NCBI RefSeq assembly: GCF_051900425.1
Contig: NZ_JBHZGK010000005.1
Coordinates: 62,001-126,000 of the forward strand
Length of the DNA: 64,000 bases
From: Frateuria_A sp051900425
GTDB lineage: Bacteria > Pseudomonadota > Gammaproteobacteria > Xanthomonadales > Rhodanobacteraceae
Direction of reading: 5' to 3'
Program-made: the position numbers and the translations under genes
Shown: in pieces, positions 28,576 through 36,501 of the stretch
Layout of the letters: each line of letters opens with the position of its first letter
Position numbering within the stretch: the stretch's first letter is position 1
The notes under the pieces: model-generated
Told to the model about the DNA's origin: nothing
What the model saw: only the letters and a program-made list of their open reading frames with translations
The model's database searches: none

Positions 28576-28944
28576 ATGGAAACCCTCGTCCCGATTCCCG
28601 ACTACCGCCAGGCCAACGCACCGCTGGTGTTCACCGAGGCCGCCGCGCGCAAGGTGCACGAGCTGATCGTCGAGGAGGGCAATCCCGCGCTGAAGCTGCG
28701 CGTGTACATCTCCGGTGGCGGCTGCTCGGGCTTCCAGTACGGCTTCACCTTCGACGAAGCCCAGGCCGAGGACGACTTCGCGCTCGATCGCGAAGGCGTC
28801 ACCCTGCTGGTCGACCCGCTCTCGCTGCAATACCTCACCGGCGCCGAGATCGACTACGCCGAAAGCCTGTCCGGCGCCCAGTTCGTGATCCGCAATCCGA
28901 ACGCCAAGACCACCTGCGGCTGCGGCTCCTCGTTCTCCACCTGA
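28576..28944 (+). CDS. erpA: Iron-sulfur cluster insertion protein ErpA
   Basis: A 122-residue A-type carrier that hands Fe-S clusters to client proteins. The three cluster cysteines are in GGGCSGFQYGF and in TTCGCGSSF at the C-terminus. Residues 1-20 (METLVPIPDYRQANAPLVFT) match ErpA proteins of Xanthomonadales. The ATG at 28576 was chosen over the upstream TTG because the conserved region begins there. nudC follows closely. Confidence 0.93.
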   Translation: METLVPIPDYRQANAPLVFTEAAARKVHELIVEEGNPALKLRVYISGGGCSGFQYGFTFDEAQAEDDFALDREGVTLLVDPLSLQYLTGAEIDYAESLSGAQFVIRNPNAKTTCGCGSSFST

Positions 28945-28949
28945 GCCGC

Positions 28950-29909
28950 ATGGCCGCGCCCGTCACCAACATCTTCGCCGGCCTGAGCCTGGTGCTCGAC
29001 CGCATGGCCGAGCGCCGCGACCAGGACGCCTGGATCGCCGAACAATGCGGCTGCGGGCAGGCACGTTATCTGGTGCTGGATCCCTCCGGCGAAAGTTACC
29101 TCGTGCGCGAGGCAGAGCGCCTGCGCTGGCTGGGTGAAGCGGAGCGGCGCGAGCTGTTCGCCGACGTACCCGCCAGCCTGCTGGGCATCGCCGAAGGCTG
29201 CCCGCATTTCTTGCTCGCACTGGATGAGCCACGCCTGGCCGACGCCCTCGAGGACCGTCTGGCCGCCCGCCGTATCGGCCTGCGCGAGGCCGGCCTTCGC
29301 CTGCCCGCCGCCGAGGCGGGACTGTTCGCCTATGCCAAAGGCCTGGCGCACTGGCAGCGCGAGACGCGCTTCTGCAGCGGTTGCGGCGCGCCACTGGAGC
29401 GGGTAGCCGCGGGCCATCGCATGCGCTGCACCAACGCGGCGTGTGGCCGGCTCCACTTTCCGCGCACCGATGCGGCGATCATCACCATCGTCGAACACCA
29501 GGGCGCCTGTCTGCTCGGGCGCCAGGCGAGCTGGCCCAGGGCCCGCTGGTCGGCGCTGGCCGGCTTCGTCGAGCCGGGCGAATCGCTGGAAGACGCCGTG
29601 CGCCGCGAAGTGGCCGAGGAAGCGGGCGTGCGCGTCGGCGACGTGCACTACCACTCCTCGCAACCCTGGCCGCTACCCGCGTCGTTGATGGTTGGCTTCG
29701 TCGCCCAGGCGATCGACACGGCGATCGACCTGCGCGACGGCGAGCTGGAAGAGGCGCGCTGGTTCACGCCCGCGCAGATTGTCGACGGACTGGCCGACGG
29801 CAGCTTCGCCACGCCGTCGCGGTTGTCGGTCTCCTACCAGCTATTGGCGCACTGGTTGCGCGAACGCGCCGGGCTCGAGCTCGACGAGCTTACTGCCGAC
29901 CCCCTGTAG
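28950..29909 (+). CDS. nudC: NAD(+) diphosphatase / RNA de-NADding enzyme NudC
   Basis: A 319-residue Nudix protein. The zinc ribbon has CSGCGAPL and RCTNAACG near residues 145-165. The Nudix box is in GFVEPGESLEDAVRREVAEE, followed by the NudC signature SQPWPLPASLM. The enzyme hydrolyses NADH and removes NAD caps from RNA. It starts 5 nt after erpA. The TAG stop overlaps the left end of a REP-like element. Confidence 0.95.
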   Translation: MAAPVTNIFAGLSLVLDRMAERRDQDAWIAEQCGCGQARYLVLDPSGESYLVREAERLRWLGEAERRELFADVPASLLGIAEGCPHFLLALDEPRLADALEDRLAARRIGLREAGLRLPAAEAGLFAYAKGLAHWQRETRFCSGCGAPLERVAAGHRMRCTNAACGRLHFPRTDAAIITIVEHQGACLLGRQASWPRARWSALAGFVEPGESLEDAVRREVAEEAGVRVGDVHYHSSQPWPLPASLMVGFVAQAIDTAIDLRDGELEEARWFTPAQIVDGLADGSFATPSRLSVSYQLLAHWLRERAGLELDELTADPL

Positions 29910-29974
29910 GAACGCACCCGTGCGCGACCCGACGGCCGCGCCATGCCTGGCGGTCGCGCACAGGTGCGCTCCTG
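29906..29974. repeat. REP-like intergenic element, copy 2
   Basis: GTAGGAACGCACCCGTGCGCG and, about 30 nt on, GGTCGCGCACAGGTGCGCTCC form an imperfect hairpin; each is read on the plus strand and is complementary to the other. It is a close relative of 1571-1630. The left GTAG supplies the nudC stop codon. Confidence 0.7.
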
Positions 29975-30030
29975 AAGGGCGAGCGCAACGCTTGCCCTAG
30001 AATGGTCGGGCGTACCAAGGAAACCTTCTG

Positions 30031-30900
30031 ATGGCCCTCAGCCTGCTTGCCGCCCTCCTCGCCCTCGGCCTCCTGCACCTGCTGCCCCAGCTTGCACAGT
30101 GGCGCGGCGATGGCGTGTTCCGCGGCTGGGTCCGGCATCTGGACGACACCGCCGGGCGGGGGCGCGTGCTGCTGACGCTGGTGGTGCCGGCCGTGCTCTG
30201 CCTGCTGCTGGCCGAGCTGTTCGGCCGCCTGCCGCTCGGCGGCTTCCTGCAGTTGGCGTTCGCGGTCGTGGTGTTGCTCTACGGGCTGGGCCCGCACGCA
30301 TTCGAGGCCGATCTGGAAGCGATCCTGCACGCGCCTGATCCGGTCGCCCGGCAGGTTGCCGCGCAGCGCCTGGCCGAGCCGGGCGCGCAGGTCGTGTGGA
30401 ACGCGCACGCGCTGGGCGAGGCGGTGGCGCTCGCCGCGTTGCGGCGGCGCTTCGGGGTGCTGTTCTGGTTCTTCGTGCTGGGGCCGGCCGGCGCCTTGCT
30501 CTACCGGCTGGCGCAAACGCTGGGTCGTGACGACACACTGGCACTCGATGCCGCCAGCCGCAGCCACGCTCGCTACGTCGCCAACGCGCTGGACTGGCTG
30601 CCTGCGCAGCTGCTGGTGTTCACCCTGGCACTGGTCGGCCACTGGGATGCGGTGATGTCCGCCTGGCATCGCTGGCGACTGCACGCGGCACCGACCAGCT
30701 GGTACACCCACGGTCCGGATTTCCTGGCGGCCGCCGCCTGCGCCGACATCGAGGTGGAGATCGAGGCCGGCGACGGCTATGCCGAGGAACGCACCGATCC
30801 GCTGCTGGAACTGGCGCGCATGCGTGGCGCCTTCCTGCGGGCCCTGCTGGCGTGGCTGAGCGTGGTCGCGCTGATCGTCCTGGGTGGCTGGCTCACCTGA
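30031..30900 (+). CDS. ampE: Regulatory signalling modulator protein AmpE
   Basis: A 289-residue inner-membrane protein of the AmpE/CobD-CbiB-like family. About four membrane helices are visible, for example LLAALLALGLLHLLPQLAQ and FGVLFWFFVLGPAGALLYRL, and a C-terminal helix SVVALIVLGGWLT. The segment LDWLPAQLLVFTLALVGHW matches the conserved AmpE block. AmpE is classically paired with AmpD in beta-lactamase signalling. Here ampD is not next to it, so only the family is certain. It follows nudC after a REP-like element. Confidence 0.82.
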   Translation: MALSLLAALLALGLLHLLPQLAQWRGDGVFRGWVRHLDDTAGRGRVLLTLVVPAVLCLLLAELFGRLPLGGFLQLAFAVVVLLYGLGPHAFEADLEAILHAPDPVARQVAAQRLAEPGAQVVWNAHALGEAVALAALRRRFGVLFWFFVLGPAGALLYRLAQTLGRDDTLALDAASRSHARYVANALDWLPAQLLVFTLALVGHWDAVMSAWHRWRLHAAPTSWYTHGPDFLAAAACADIEVEIEAGDGYAEERTDPLLELARMRGAFLRALLAWLSVVALIVLGGWLT

Positions 30901-30996
30901 CGCCGTGACGCTAGCGGCAGCCCCCATGCGGGCGATGCTTTGTGCCGTCCCACGCAGGAGCATCCACCACACGTAGGCGCCTGCGAAACAGGAACC

Positions 30997-32871
30997 TCAG
31001 GCCAGCGTGCCGCGCAGCTCGCGCACGCGCGCTTCCAGTACATCCAGCCGCAGCCGTTCGGGCAGCACCGGCGCATCCACCACCAGTTCCACCCGCGCGC
31101 GGAACCGCCGCGGCAGGCGCGCCCGTCCCAGCCGCGTGTCGCGGCGGCTCCACACGCTGCCCCACAATCCGCGCAGCGCCATCGGCACTACCGGCACCTG
31201 CCGCCGCTCGAGGATGCGCAACACGCCCGGGCGGAACGGTCCGATTTCGCCGTCGCGGGTGAGCCCGCCCTCGGGGAAGATGCACACCACTTCGCCGGCG
31301 GCGAGCGCCTGGTCGATCGCCTCGTAGGCCGCCGCCAGCACGGCCGGATCCTCCTTCTGGCCGGCGATCGGGATGGCCTTGGCCGTGCGGAAGATGAAGC
31401 GCAGCAGTGGGATGTTGAAGATCCGGTAGTACATGACGAAGCGCGCGGGGCGGCGCAGGTTAGCCATCAGCAGCAGCGGGTCCATGAAGCTGACGTGGTT
31501 GCACACCAGCAGCGCCGGCCCTTCCTCCGGCACGTGGCGCATGCCTTCCACGCGCACGCGGTAGAGCGTGTTGACCAGCACCCAGGTGATGAAGCGCATC
31601 GGGAACTCGGGCACCAGCGTGAAGATGTACGCCGCCACCGCCACATTGAGCAGCGCCGCGCCAAGGAAGGTCTCCACCGCATCGAAACCCAGGGCACCGA
31701 GGCCCAGCCCGAAACCCGCCGCCAGCACGATCAGCAGCGCGTTGACGATGTTGTTGCCCGCGATGACGCGCGAGAGCTGCTCGCGCGGCGCGCGCGCCTG
31801 CACGAAAGCAAACAGCGGCACCACGTAGAAGCCGGCGAACACGCCGATCAAGGTCAGGTCCAGCGCCACGCGCCAGCTGCCCGCGCCGCGCAGGAACGCC
31901 AGCCAGTCGAGCCCCTGCGCCAGCGCCGCGCCGTGCCGTGCGAAGTACAGGTCCACGCCGAACACGGTCAGGCCGAACGCGCCCAGCGGCACCAGGCCGA
32001 TCTCCACGCGCCTGCCCGACATCCGTTCGCACAGCAGCGCACCGACGCCCGTGCCGATCGAGAACAACGTAAGCACCAGCGTATTGACCGAGCCGTCGCC
32101 GCCGAGCGTCTCGCGCGTGTAGTTGGGCAACTGCGCGATCAGCACCGTGCCGAAGAACCAGAACCAGGAGATGCCGAGCACAGCGTTGAACACCGCACGG
32201 TCGCGCCGCACGATGCCGAGTACACGCGCGGTCTCGCTGAGCGGATTCCAGTTGAACTTCAGTTCCGGCGCGGTGGCCGGCGCCGCCGGGATGCCCCGGC
32301 TGGCCAGATAACCGGCCACCGCCACGGCGATCGTGGCGGCCGAGGCCAGCCACGGCCCGATGCCGGCGACCAGCATCAGCGAGTTGCCGGCGATCATGCC
32401 CACCAGCATCGCCAGTTGCGTGCCCATCTCCACCAGCCCGTTGCCGCCGACCAGCTCGCCGGGCCTGAGCGCCTGCGGCAGGATCGCGTACTTGATAGGC
32501 CCGAAGGTGGTCGAGTGCAGACCCATCAGGAACAGCACCACCAGCAACAGCGCGGTGTCGTGCGTGTGGAAACCGATGGCCGCCAGCGCCATCGCGCCGA
32601 TCTCGAACAGCTTCACCGCGCGGATGATGCGCGTCTTCTCGTACTTCTCCGCCAGTTGCCCGGCGGTGGCGGAGAACAGGAAGAAGGGCAGGATGAACAG
32701 CGCCGGCGCGAGGTTGGTGTAAAGCGACACGCTCCTGTCGTCCAGCCCCATCTGGAACGCCACCAGCATCACCAGCGCGTTGCGGAAGGCGTTGTCGTTG
32801 AACGCGCCCAGCGCCTGGGTCCAGAAGAACGGCGCGAAGCGGCGCTGGCCGAGCAGGTCGAATTGGCTCAT
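30997..32871 (-). CDS. MFS transporter fused to 1-acylglycerol-3-phosphate acyltransferase
   Basis: A 624-residue fusion. Residues 1-400 form an MFS transporter of the LplT type (RRFAPFFWTQALGAFNDNAF, ALLLVVLFLMGLHSTTFGPI). Residues 420-620 are a PlsC-type acyltransferase with VCNHVSFMDPLL, the HX4D active site, and CIFPEGGLTRDGEIG. LplT brings lysophospholipids in, and PlsC-type domains reacylate them. In E. coli the partner is Aas, which also has an AMP-binding domain; that domain is missing here. The protein probably remodels membrane phospholipids. It is monocistronic as far as can be seen. The fused layout is known in other bacteria. Confidence 0.9.
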   Translation of the reverse strand: MSQFDLLGQRRFAPFFWTQALGAFNDNAFRNALVMLVAFQMGLDDRSVSLYTNLAPALFILPFFLFSATAGQLAEKYEKTRIIRAVKLFEIGAMALAAIGFHTHDTALLLVVLFLMGLHSTTFGPIKYAILPQALRPGELVGGNGLVEMGTQLAMLVGMIAGNSLMLVAGIGPWLASAATIAVAVAGYLASRGIPAAPATAPELKFNWNPLSETARVLGIVRRDRAVFNAVLGISWFWFFGTVLIAQLPNYTRETLGGDGSVNTLVLTLFSIGTGVGALLCERMSGRRVEIGLVPLGAFGLTVFGVDLYFARHGAALAQGLDWLAFLRGAGSWRVALDLTLIGVFAGFYVVPLFAFVQARAPREQLSRVIAGNNIVNALLIVLAAGFGLGLGALGFDAVETFLGAALLNVAVAAYIFTLVPEFPMRFITWVLVNTLYRVRVEGMRHVPEEGPALLVCNHVSFMDPLLLMANLRRPARFVMYYRIFNIPLLRFIFRTAKAIPIAGQKEDPAVLAAAYEAIDQALAAGEVVCIFPEGGLTRDGEIGPFRPGVLRILERRQVPVVPMALRGLWGSVWSRRDTRLGRARLPRRFRARVELVVDAPVLPERLRLDVLEARVRELRGTLA

Positions 32872-32881
32872 GCGGGTCCGG

Positions 32882-32915
32882 GGCTGGAGGCTGGAGGCTG
32901 GAGGCTGGAGGCTGG
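32882..32915. repeat. Tandem heptamer repeat
   Basis: GGCTGGA is repeated almost five times in a row just upstream of the MFS-PlsC start codon. No link to a gene is apparent. Copy number could vary by slippage and so affect the promoter of that gene. Confidence 0.85.
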
Positions 32916-33109
32916 CGCTAGCCTAGCTTGAAAGCCGGTTTCCGCCAGCCACCCGGGGTCGCGTTGCGAGGTGGCGCCAATGGGCATACCTTCGGCCGGG
33001 GAAGGTGCCGCCGGGGGGCGGATTCGCCGGATCACATGCCAGCGAAGCCTTCCGCGGCGCTCACGGCGCCCGCCTATCTGGCGCCTGCGTTTGGAGAGGG
33101 GAAAACGTG

Positions 33110-33529
33110 ATGGACATGAGCCGGAGGTTTCTGGTCTGGGCGTTGTGCTATGCCGCCATCGGCATGGGGCTGGGCATCTACATGGCGGCCTCGCACAACC
33201 ATGGGCAGCTGGTGACACACGCGCACGTGCTGCTGGTCGGCTTCGTGCTCTCGCTGGTGTACGGCATCATTCACCGGCTGTGGCTGGAAGCGCCACGCCG
33301 CGCCCTGGCCCTGACCCAGTTCGTGCTGCACCAGGTGGCGGCCATCGTGCTGCTGGCCGGCCTGTTCCTGCTCTACGGCGGCAAGGCCAGTGAACAGACG
33401 CTGGGGCCGCTGCTGGGCATCGGCTCGATCGGCGTGCTGCTGGGCATGCTGCTGATGCTCTACATGGTGGTGCGTCCGGGCACTGCCCTGGCAGTCGGAC
33501 AATCACCGACGGACAAGGCGGCGATCTAG
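33110..33529 (+). CDS. Small conserved membrane protein, four predicted helices
   Basis: A 139-residue membrane protein from the ATG at 33110, with GAGAGGGG upstream. Helices include VWALCYAAIGMGLGIYMAA, THAHVLLVGFVLSLVYGIIH and FVLHQVAAIVLLAGLFLLY. Conserved histidines lie at the start of helix 2 (HAHVLL) and in helices 2 and 3 (IIHRLW, VLHQVA), as in haem-copper-oxidase-like membrane proteins, so metal or haem binding is possible but unproven. The stop codon overlaps that of the convergent GT-C gene. Confidence 0.7.
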   Translation: MDMSRRFLVWALCYAAIGMGLGIYMAASHNHGQLVTHAHVLLVGFVLSLVYGIIHRLWLEAPRRALALTQFVLHQVAAIVLLAGLFLLYGGKASEQTLGPLLGIGSIGVLLGMLLMLYMVVRPGTALAVGQSPTDKAAI

Positions 33530-34986
33530 CGCCTCTTGCTATCCGACACAGGTGCCGGGGGGCTGACTGGGCCCTCAAGGCGCCAGGCCCCGTCGTCGTC
33601 GATCCTCAGGCACTGGCTGGCGGCGGCGGGGCATTGCCCGGCCAGGTGAATGCCGTCCACCGGAAGGTGCAGGCGCCAGGCCAGGCCATATTGGCCGACT
33701 GCGTAAAAGCGATGCGCATCGCGGACGGCCACCCACAGGGGCGGCTCGACTTTGCGTCGCTCCAGGTCCCGCAAGAGCCGCTCGCCCCAGCGGGCCCGCC
33801 CGATCAGGGCGGGATGATCCAGCTGCCGCGTCACCTCGACTGCCGACCACGAGGAGAGCGCCAGCAAGGAAAGGATGACCCACACGCGGGGTCCGGCAAC
33901 CGAACAGTGCGCCAGCACGATGGCAGGCAAGATCGCGGCGATCGCCGCGTAATACGGATAGCTGTTCCACGCGAGCAGGAAATAGGGGCCGTATGCGATA
34001 CCGGCAAAGAGCACGATGGAAAGCCACTGGCGCATGCGCAGCAGCGAACCACCCTGCCGACATGCGACCGTGGCCGCCACCAGCATCGGCAGGGCTGCCA
34101 GCGCGATCCACGCGAGGGCTCGCCAGCGGTCGCCAGTGGCGGCCATACGCACGGCCTCTCGCGGAACGCCCGCCATCCAGCCGGCGAACGCAACCGCGTT
34201 GCGAACCACGTTGCGACCGAAGGTCAGTTCGTAGGCTGCATCGACCTGCGTCGTGAAGTGCGCACGCAGCAGCAGCCAGATCGCTGTGACCGCCGTGCAG
34301 GCGAGTACCGCCACCACCTCGCCGGTGCGCACCCGCAGCTGCCCGGTGAACAGCCGCAGGACCGCCATCAGGACCACCGTCAACGCGGCAGACTCCTTGC
34401 TCAACAGCGCCAAGGCCAGCGTCAGGGGCATGCTCGCCAGCAACAGGAAGCGGCGCAGTCCCACCGCGCCGGACGCCCCCACCCAGGCGGCCAGGCAAAG
34501 GGTGGTGAACAACGTCAGGAGCGAATTGTTGGCGGCCGCGGCCCAGTGCACCGGAAGCAGGTGCATGCCCAGCCCGGCATAGATCACGCCCGCGAGCGCC
34601 GCCGTCGACCGGGCCATCGCCCACCTGCAGGCACGGGCGATGGCAAGGGCCAGCAGGAAGACACCCGCGCTGGCCAGCAGATGAAGAGCCAGGCTGACCA
34701 TGTGGGTGGCAAGCGGGCTGTCGTGGAACACCCCGTCGATCAGGCGCCAGTAGCCTTCCTGGGAGAGCGGCCGCCAGAACCTGGGAAGCGCCGTCGGCGC
34801 GAAATCGGACCACCAGGGAGCCGGCGAGGCATTCGCCGCATGGGCCGCGTAGATGTAAAGGTAGTCATCCCCCCAGAAGGGCGTGCGCAAAGCCGGCAGC
34901 CACATGAGGAGCACGGAGGCGCCCAGCAGTGCGATGCCGATCCGGAGGGTCGAGCGCGGGTGGTCGAGCATTCCCTTTGTCGTCAT
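33526..34986 (-). CDS. GT-C-like multi-span membrane protein, putative glycosyltransferase
   Basis: A 486-residue protein with about ten membrane helices. The first periplasmic loop has TPFWGDDYLYIYAAH, an acidic DD motif like the catalytic loop of GT-C (PMT/ArnT) enzymes. The C-terminal 100 residues are soluble, probably periplasmic. It probably moves a sugar from a lipid carrier to an unknown acceptor. The ATG at 34986 is preceded by GAGG; 34971 is an alternative. Its stop overlaps the stop of the convergent small membrane protein gene. No operon partners. Confidence 0.65.
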   Translation of the reverse strand: MTTKGMLDHPRSTLRIGIALLGASVLLMWLPALRTPFWGDDYLYIYAAHAANASPAPWWSDFAPTALPRFWRPLSQEGYWRLIDGVFHDSPLATHMVSLALHLLASAGVFLLALAIARACRWAMARSTAALAGVIYAGLGMHLLPVHWAAAANNSLLTLFTTLCLAAWVGASGAVGLRRFLLLASMPLTLALALLSKESAALTVVLMAVLRLFTGQLRVRTGEVVAVLACTAVTAIWLLLRAHFTTQVDAAYELTFGRNVVRNAVAFAGWMAGVPREAVRMAATGDRWRALAWIALAALPMLVAATVACRQGGSLLRMRQWLSIVLFAGIAYGPYFLLAWNSYPYYAAIAAILPAIVLAHCSVAGPRVWVILSLLALSSWSAVEVTRQLDHPALIGRARWGERLLRDLERRKVEPPLWVAVRDAHRFYAVGQYGLAWRLHLPVDGIHLAGQCPAAASQCLRIDDDGAWRLEGPVSPPAPVSDSKRR

Positions 34987-35085
34987 CACGCCTGCCTCGT
35001 CGCTTCCTGCCGATCCGTAGGGGGTGGGCGACAAGCGCGCCGCCGCACGTACGCCACGCACGGCGGGCGTGTCTCGACCAACCCG

Positions 35086-36372
35086 TCAGTCCGCGCGCCG
35101 CAGCGCCCGGTGCGCGATATCGCGACGGCAGAACGCGCCGTTGAAATGGATCTTGGAAACCGCCTCGTAGGCGTGTTCACGCGCGGCGGCCAGGTCGTGG
35201 CCGAGCGCGCAAACGGTCAGCACGCGCCCGCCAGCGGTGGCCGGCCGGCCCTGCTCGTCCAGCTTCGTGCCGGCATGGAACACCTTCACGGTGGCATCGA
35301 ACACGCCGTCGAGGCCGCCGATCGGATCACCGTTGCGCACGCGACCGGGGTAGCCCTCGGCCGCCACCACCACGCCGATGGACGGGCGGCTGTCCCACTG
35401 CGCGCGGGTGTGGTGCAGCTCGCCGTCCAGCGCGGCCTCGATCAGCTCGACCAGGTCGGACTTCAGGCGCAGCATGATCGGCTGCGTTTCCGGATCGCCG
35501 AAGCGCACGTTGAATTCGATCACCTTCGGCGCACCGCTCTTGTCGATCATCAGGCCGGCGTAGAGGAAACCGATGAACGGTGCGCCCTCGGCCGCCATGC
35601 CGCGCAGGGTCGGCTCGATCACTTCCTTGAGGATGCGCTGCTCGACCGCGGGCGTGACCACGGGCGCCGGCGAATACGCCCCCATGCCGCCGGTGTTGGG
35701 ACCGAGATCGCCCTCGTCGCGGCGCTTGTGGTCCTGGCTGGACGCCATCGGCAGTGCGTGGCTGCCGTCGCTCATCACGATGTAGCTGGCTTCCTCGCCC
35801 TCGAGGAACTCCTCAATCACCACGCGTGCCGACGCGTTGCCGAACATGTGGCCTCCCAGCATGTCGTGCAGCGCCTGCTCGGCATCGGCCAGGGTCAGCG
35901 CCACCACCACACCCTTGCCGGCGGCCAGGCCGTCGGCCTTGATCACGATCGGCGCGCCGTTCTCGCGCACGTAGGCGAGCGCGGCGTTGAGTTCGTTGAA
36001 CACCGCGTAGCGCGCGGTCGGGATGTTGTGGCGGAGCAGGAAATCCTTGGCGAAGGCCTTGGAGCCTTCCAGCTGCGCGGCGATCGCGCGCGGCCCGAAG
36101 ATGCGCAGCCCTGCCGCGCGGAAGCGATCGACCACGCCGGCGACCAGTGGCACCTCGGGACCGACCACGGTGAGCTCGACTTTTTCGGCCTTGGCCAGCC
36201 GGAGCAGCCCGTCGAGGTCGTTCATCGCCACGTCGGCGTTGCGCAGGCCACGCTCGCGCGCGGTGCCCGCGTTGCCAGGCGCGACGATCACTTCGCTGAC
36301 CCGCGGCGACTGCTTCAGCTTCCACGCCAGCGCGTGCTCGCGCCCACCGCTGCCGATCACCAGAACCTTCAT
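35086..36372 (-). CDS. purD: Phosphoribosylamine-glycine ligase
   Basis: A 428-residue ATP-grasp enzyme making glycinamide ribonucleotide in purine synthesis. The N-terminus MKVLVIGSGGREHALAWKLK and the ATP-grasp blocks IVIKADGLAAGKGVVVA and DLGPNTGGMGAYSPAP are diagnostic. VIEFNVRFGDPETQ is also present. Length is normal. The purH gene, its usual neighbour, is not in the window. Confidence 0.98.
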   Translation of the reverse strand: MKVLVIGSGGREHALAWKLKQSPRVSEVIVAPGNAGTARERGLRNADVAMNDLDGLLRLAKAEKVELTVVGPEVPLVAGVVDRFRAAGLRIFGPRAIAAQLEGSKAFAKDFLLRHNIPTARYAVFNELNAALAYVRENGAPIVIKADGLAAGKGVVVALTLADAEQALHDMLGGHMFGNASARVVIEEFLEGEEASYIVMSDGSHALPMASSQDHKRRDEGDLGPNTGGMGAYSPAPVVTPAVEQRILKEVIEPTLRGMAAEGAPFIGFLYAGLMIDKSGAPKVIEFNVRFGDPETQPIMLRLKSDLVELIEAALDGELHHTRAQWDSRPSIGVVVAAEGYPGRVRNGDPIGGLDGVFDATVKVFHAGTKLDEQGRPATAGGRVLTVCALGHDLAAAREHAYEAVSKIHFNGAFCRRDIAHRALRRAD

Positions 36373-36455
36373 GCGCTCTCCGAAGCCAGGTCGCGCGCCC
36401 CGCGGCGCAGGCGCGCATTGTAGCGGTGCGGGCGCGGTGCTTTGGAACGCGGGGT

Positions 36456-36501
36456 GGGCTTCAGCCCCGTCGCTCCGGTGCAGGATGCCGGGCTGAAGCC
36501 C
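36456..36501. repeat. REP-like inverted repeat (second type)
   Basis: GGGCTTCAGCCC (36456-36467) and GGGCTGAAGCCC (36490-36501) are exact complements; each arm is itself nearly a palindrome. The right end continues CTAC, and its TAG on the minus strand is the stop codon of the AMP-ligase gene. Confidence 0.75.

Noticed and set aside
30940..32931. 663-codon plus-strand ORF rich in His, Gln and Arg
   Set aside because: It is the antisense shadow of the MFS-PlsC gene.
33634..36423. 929-codon plus-strand ORF
   Set aside because: It is antisense to the GT-C gene and purD, both with clear protein families; the frame is open only because of high GC.
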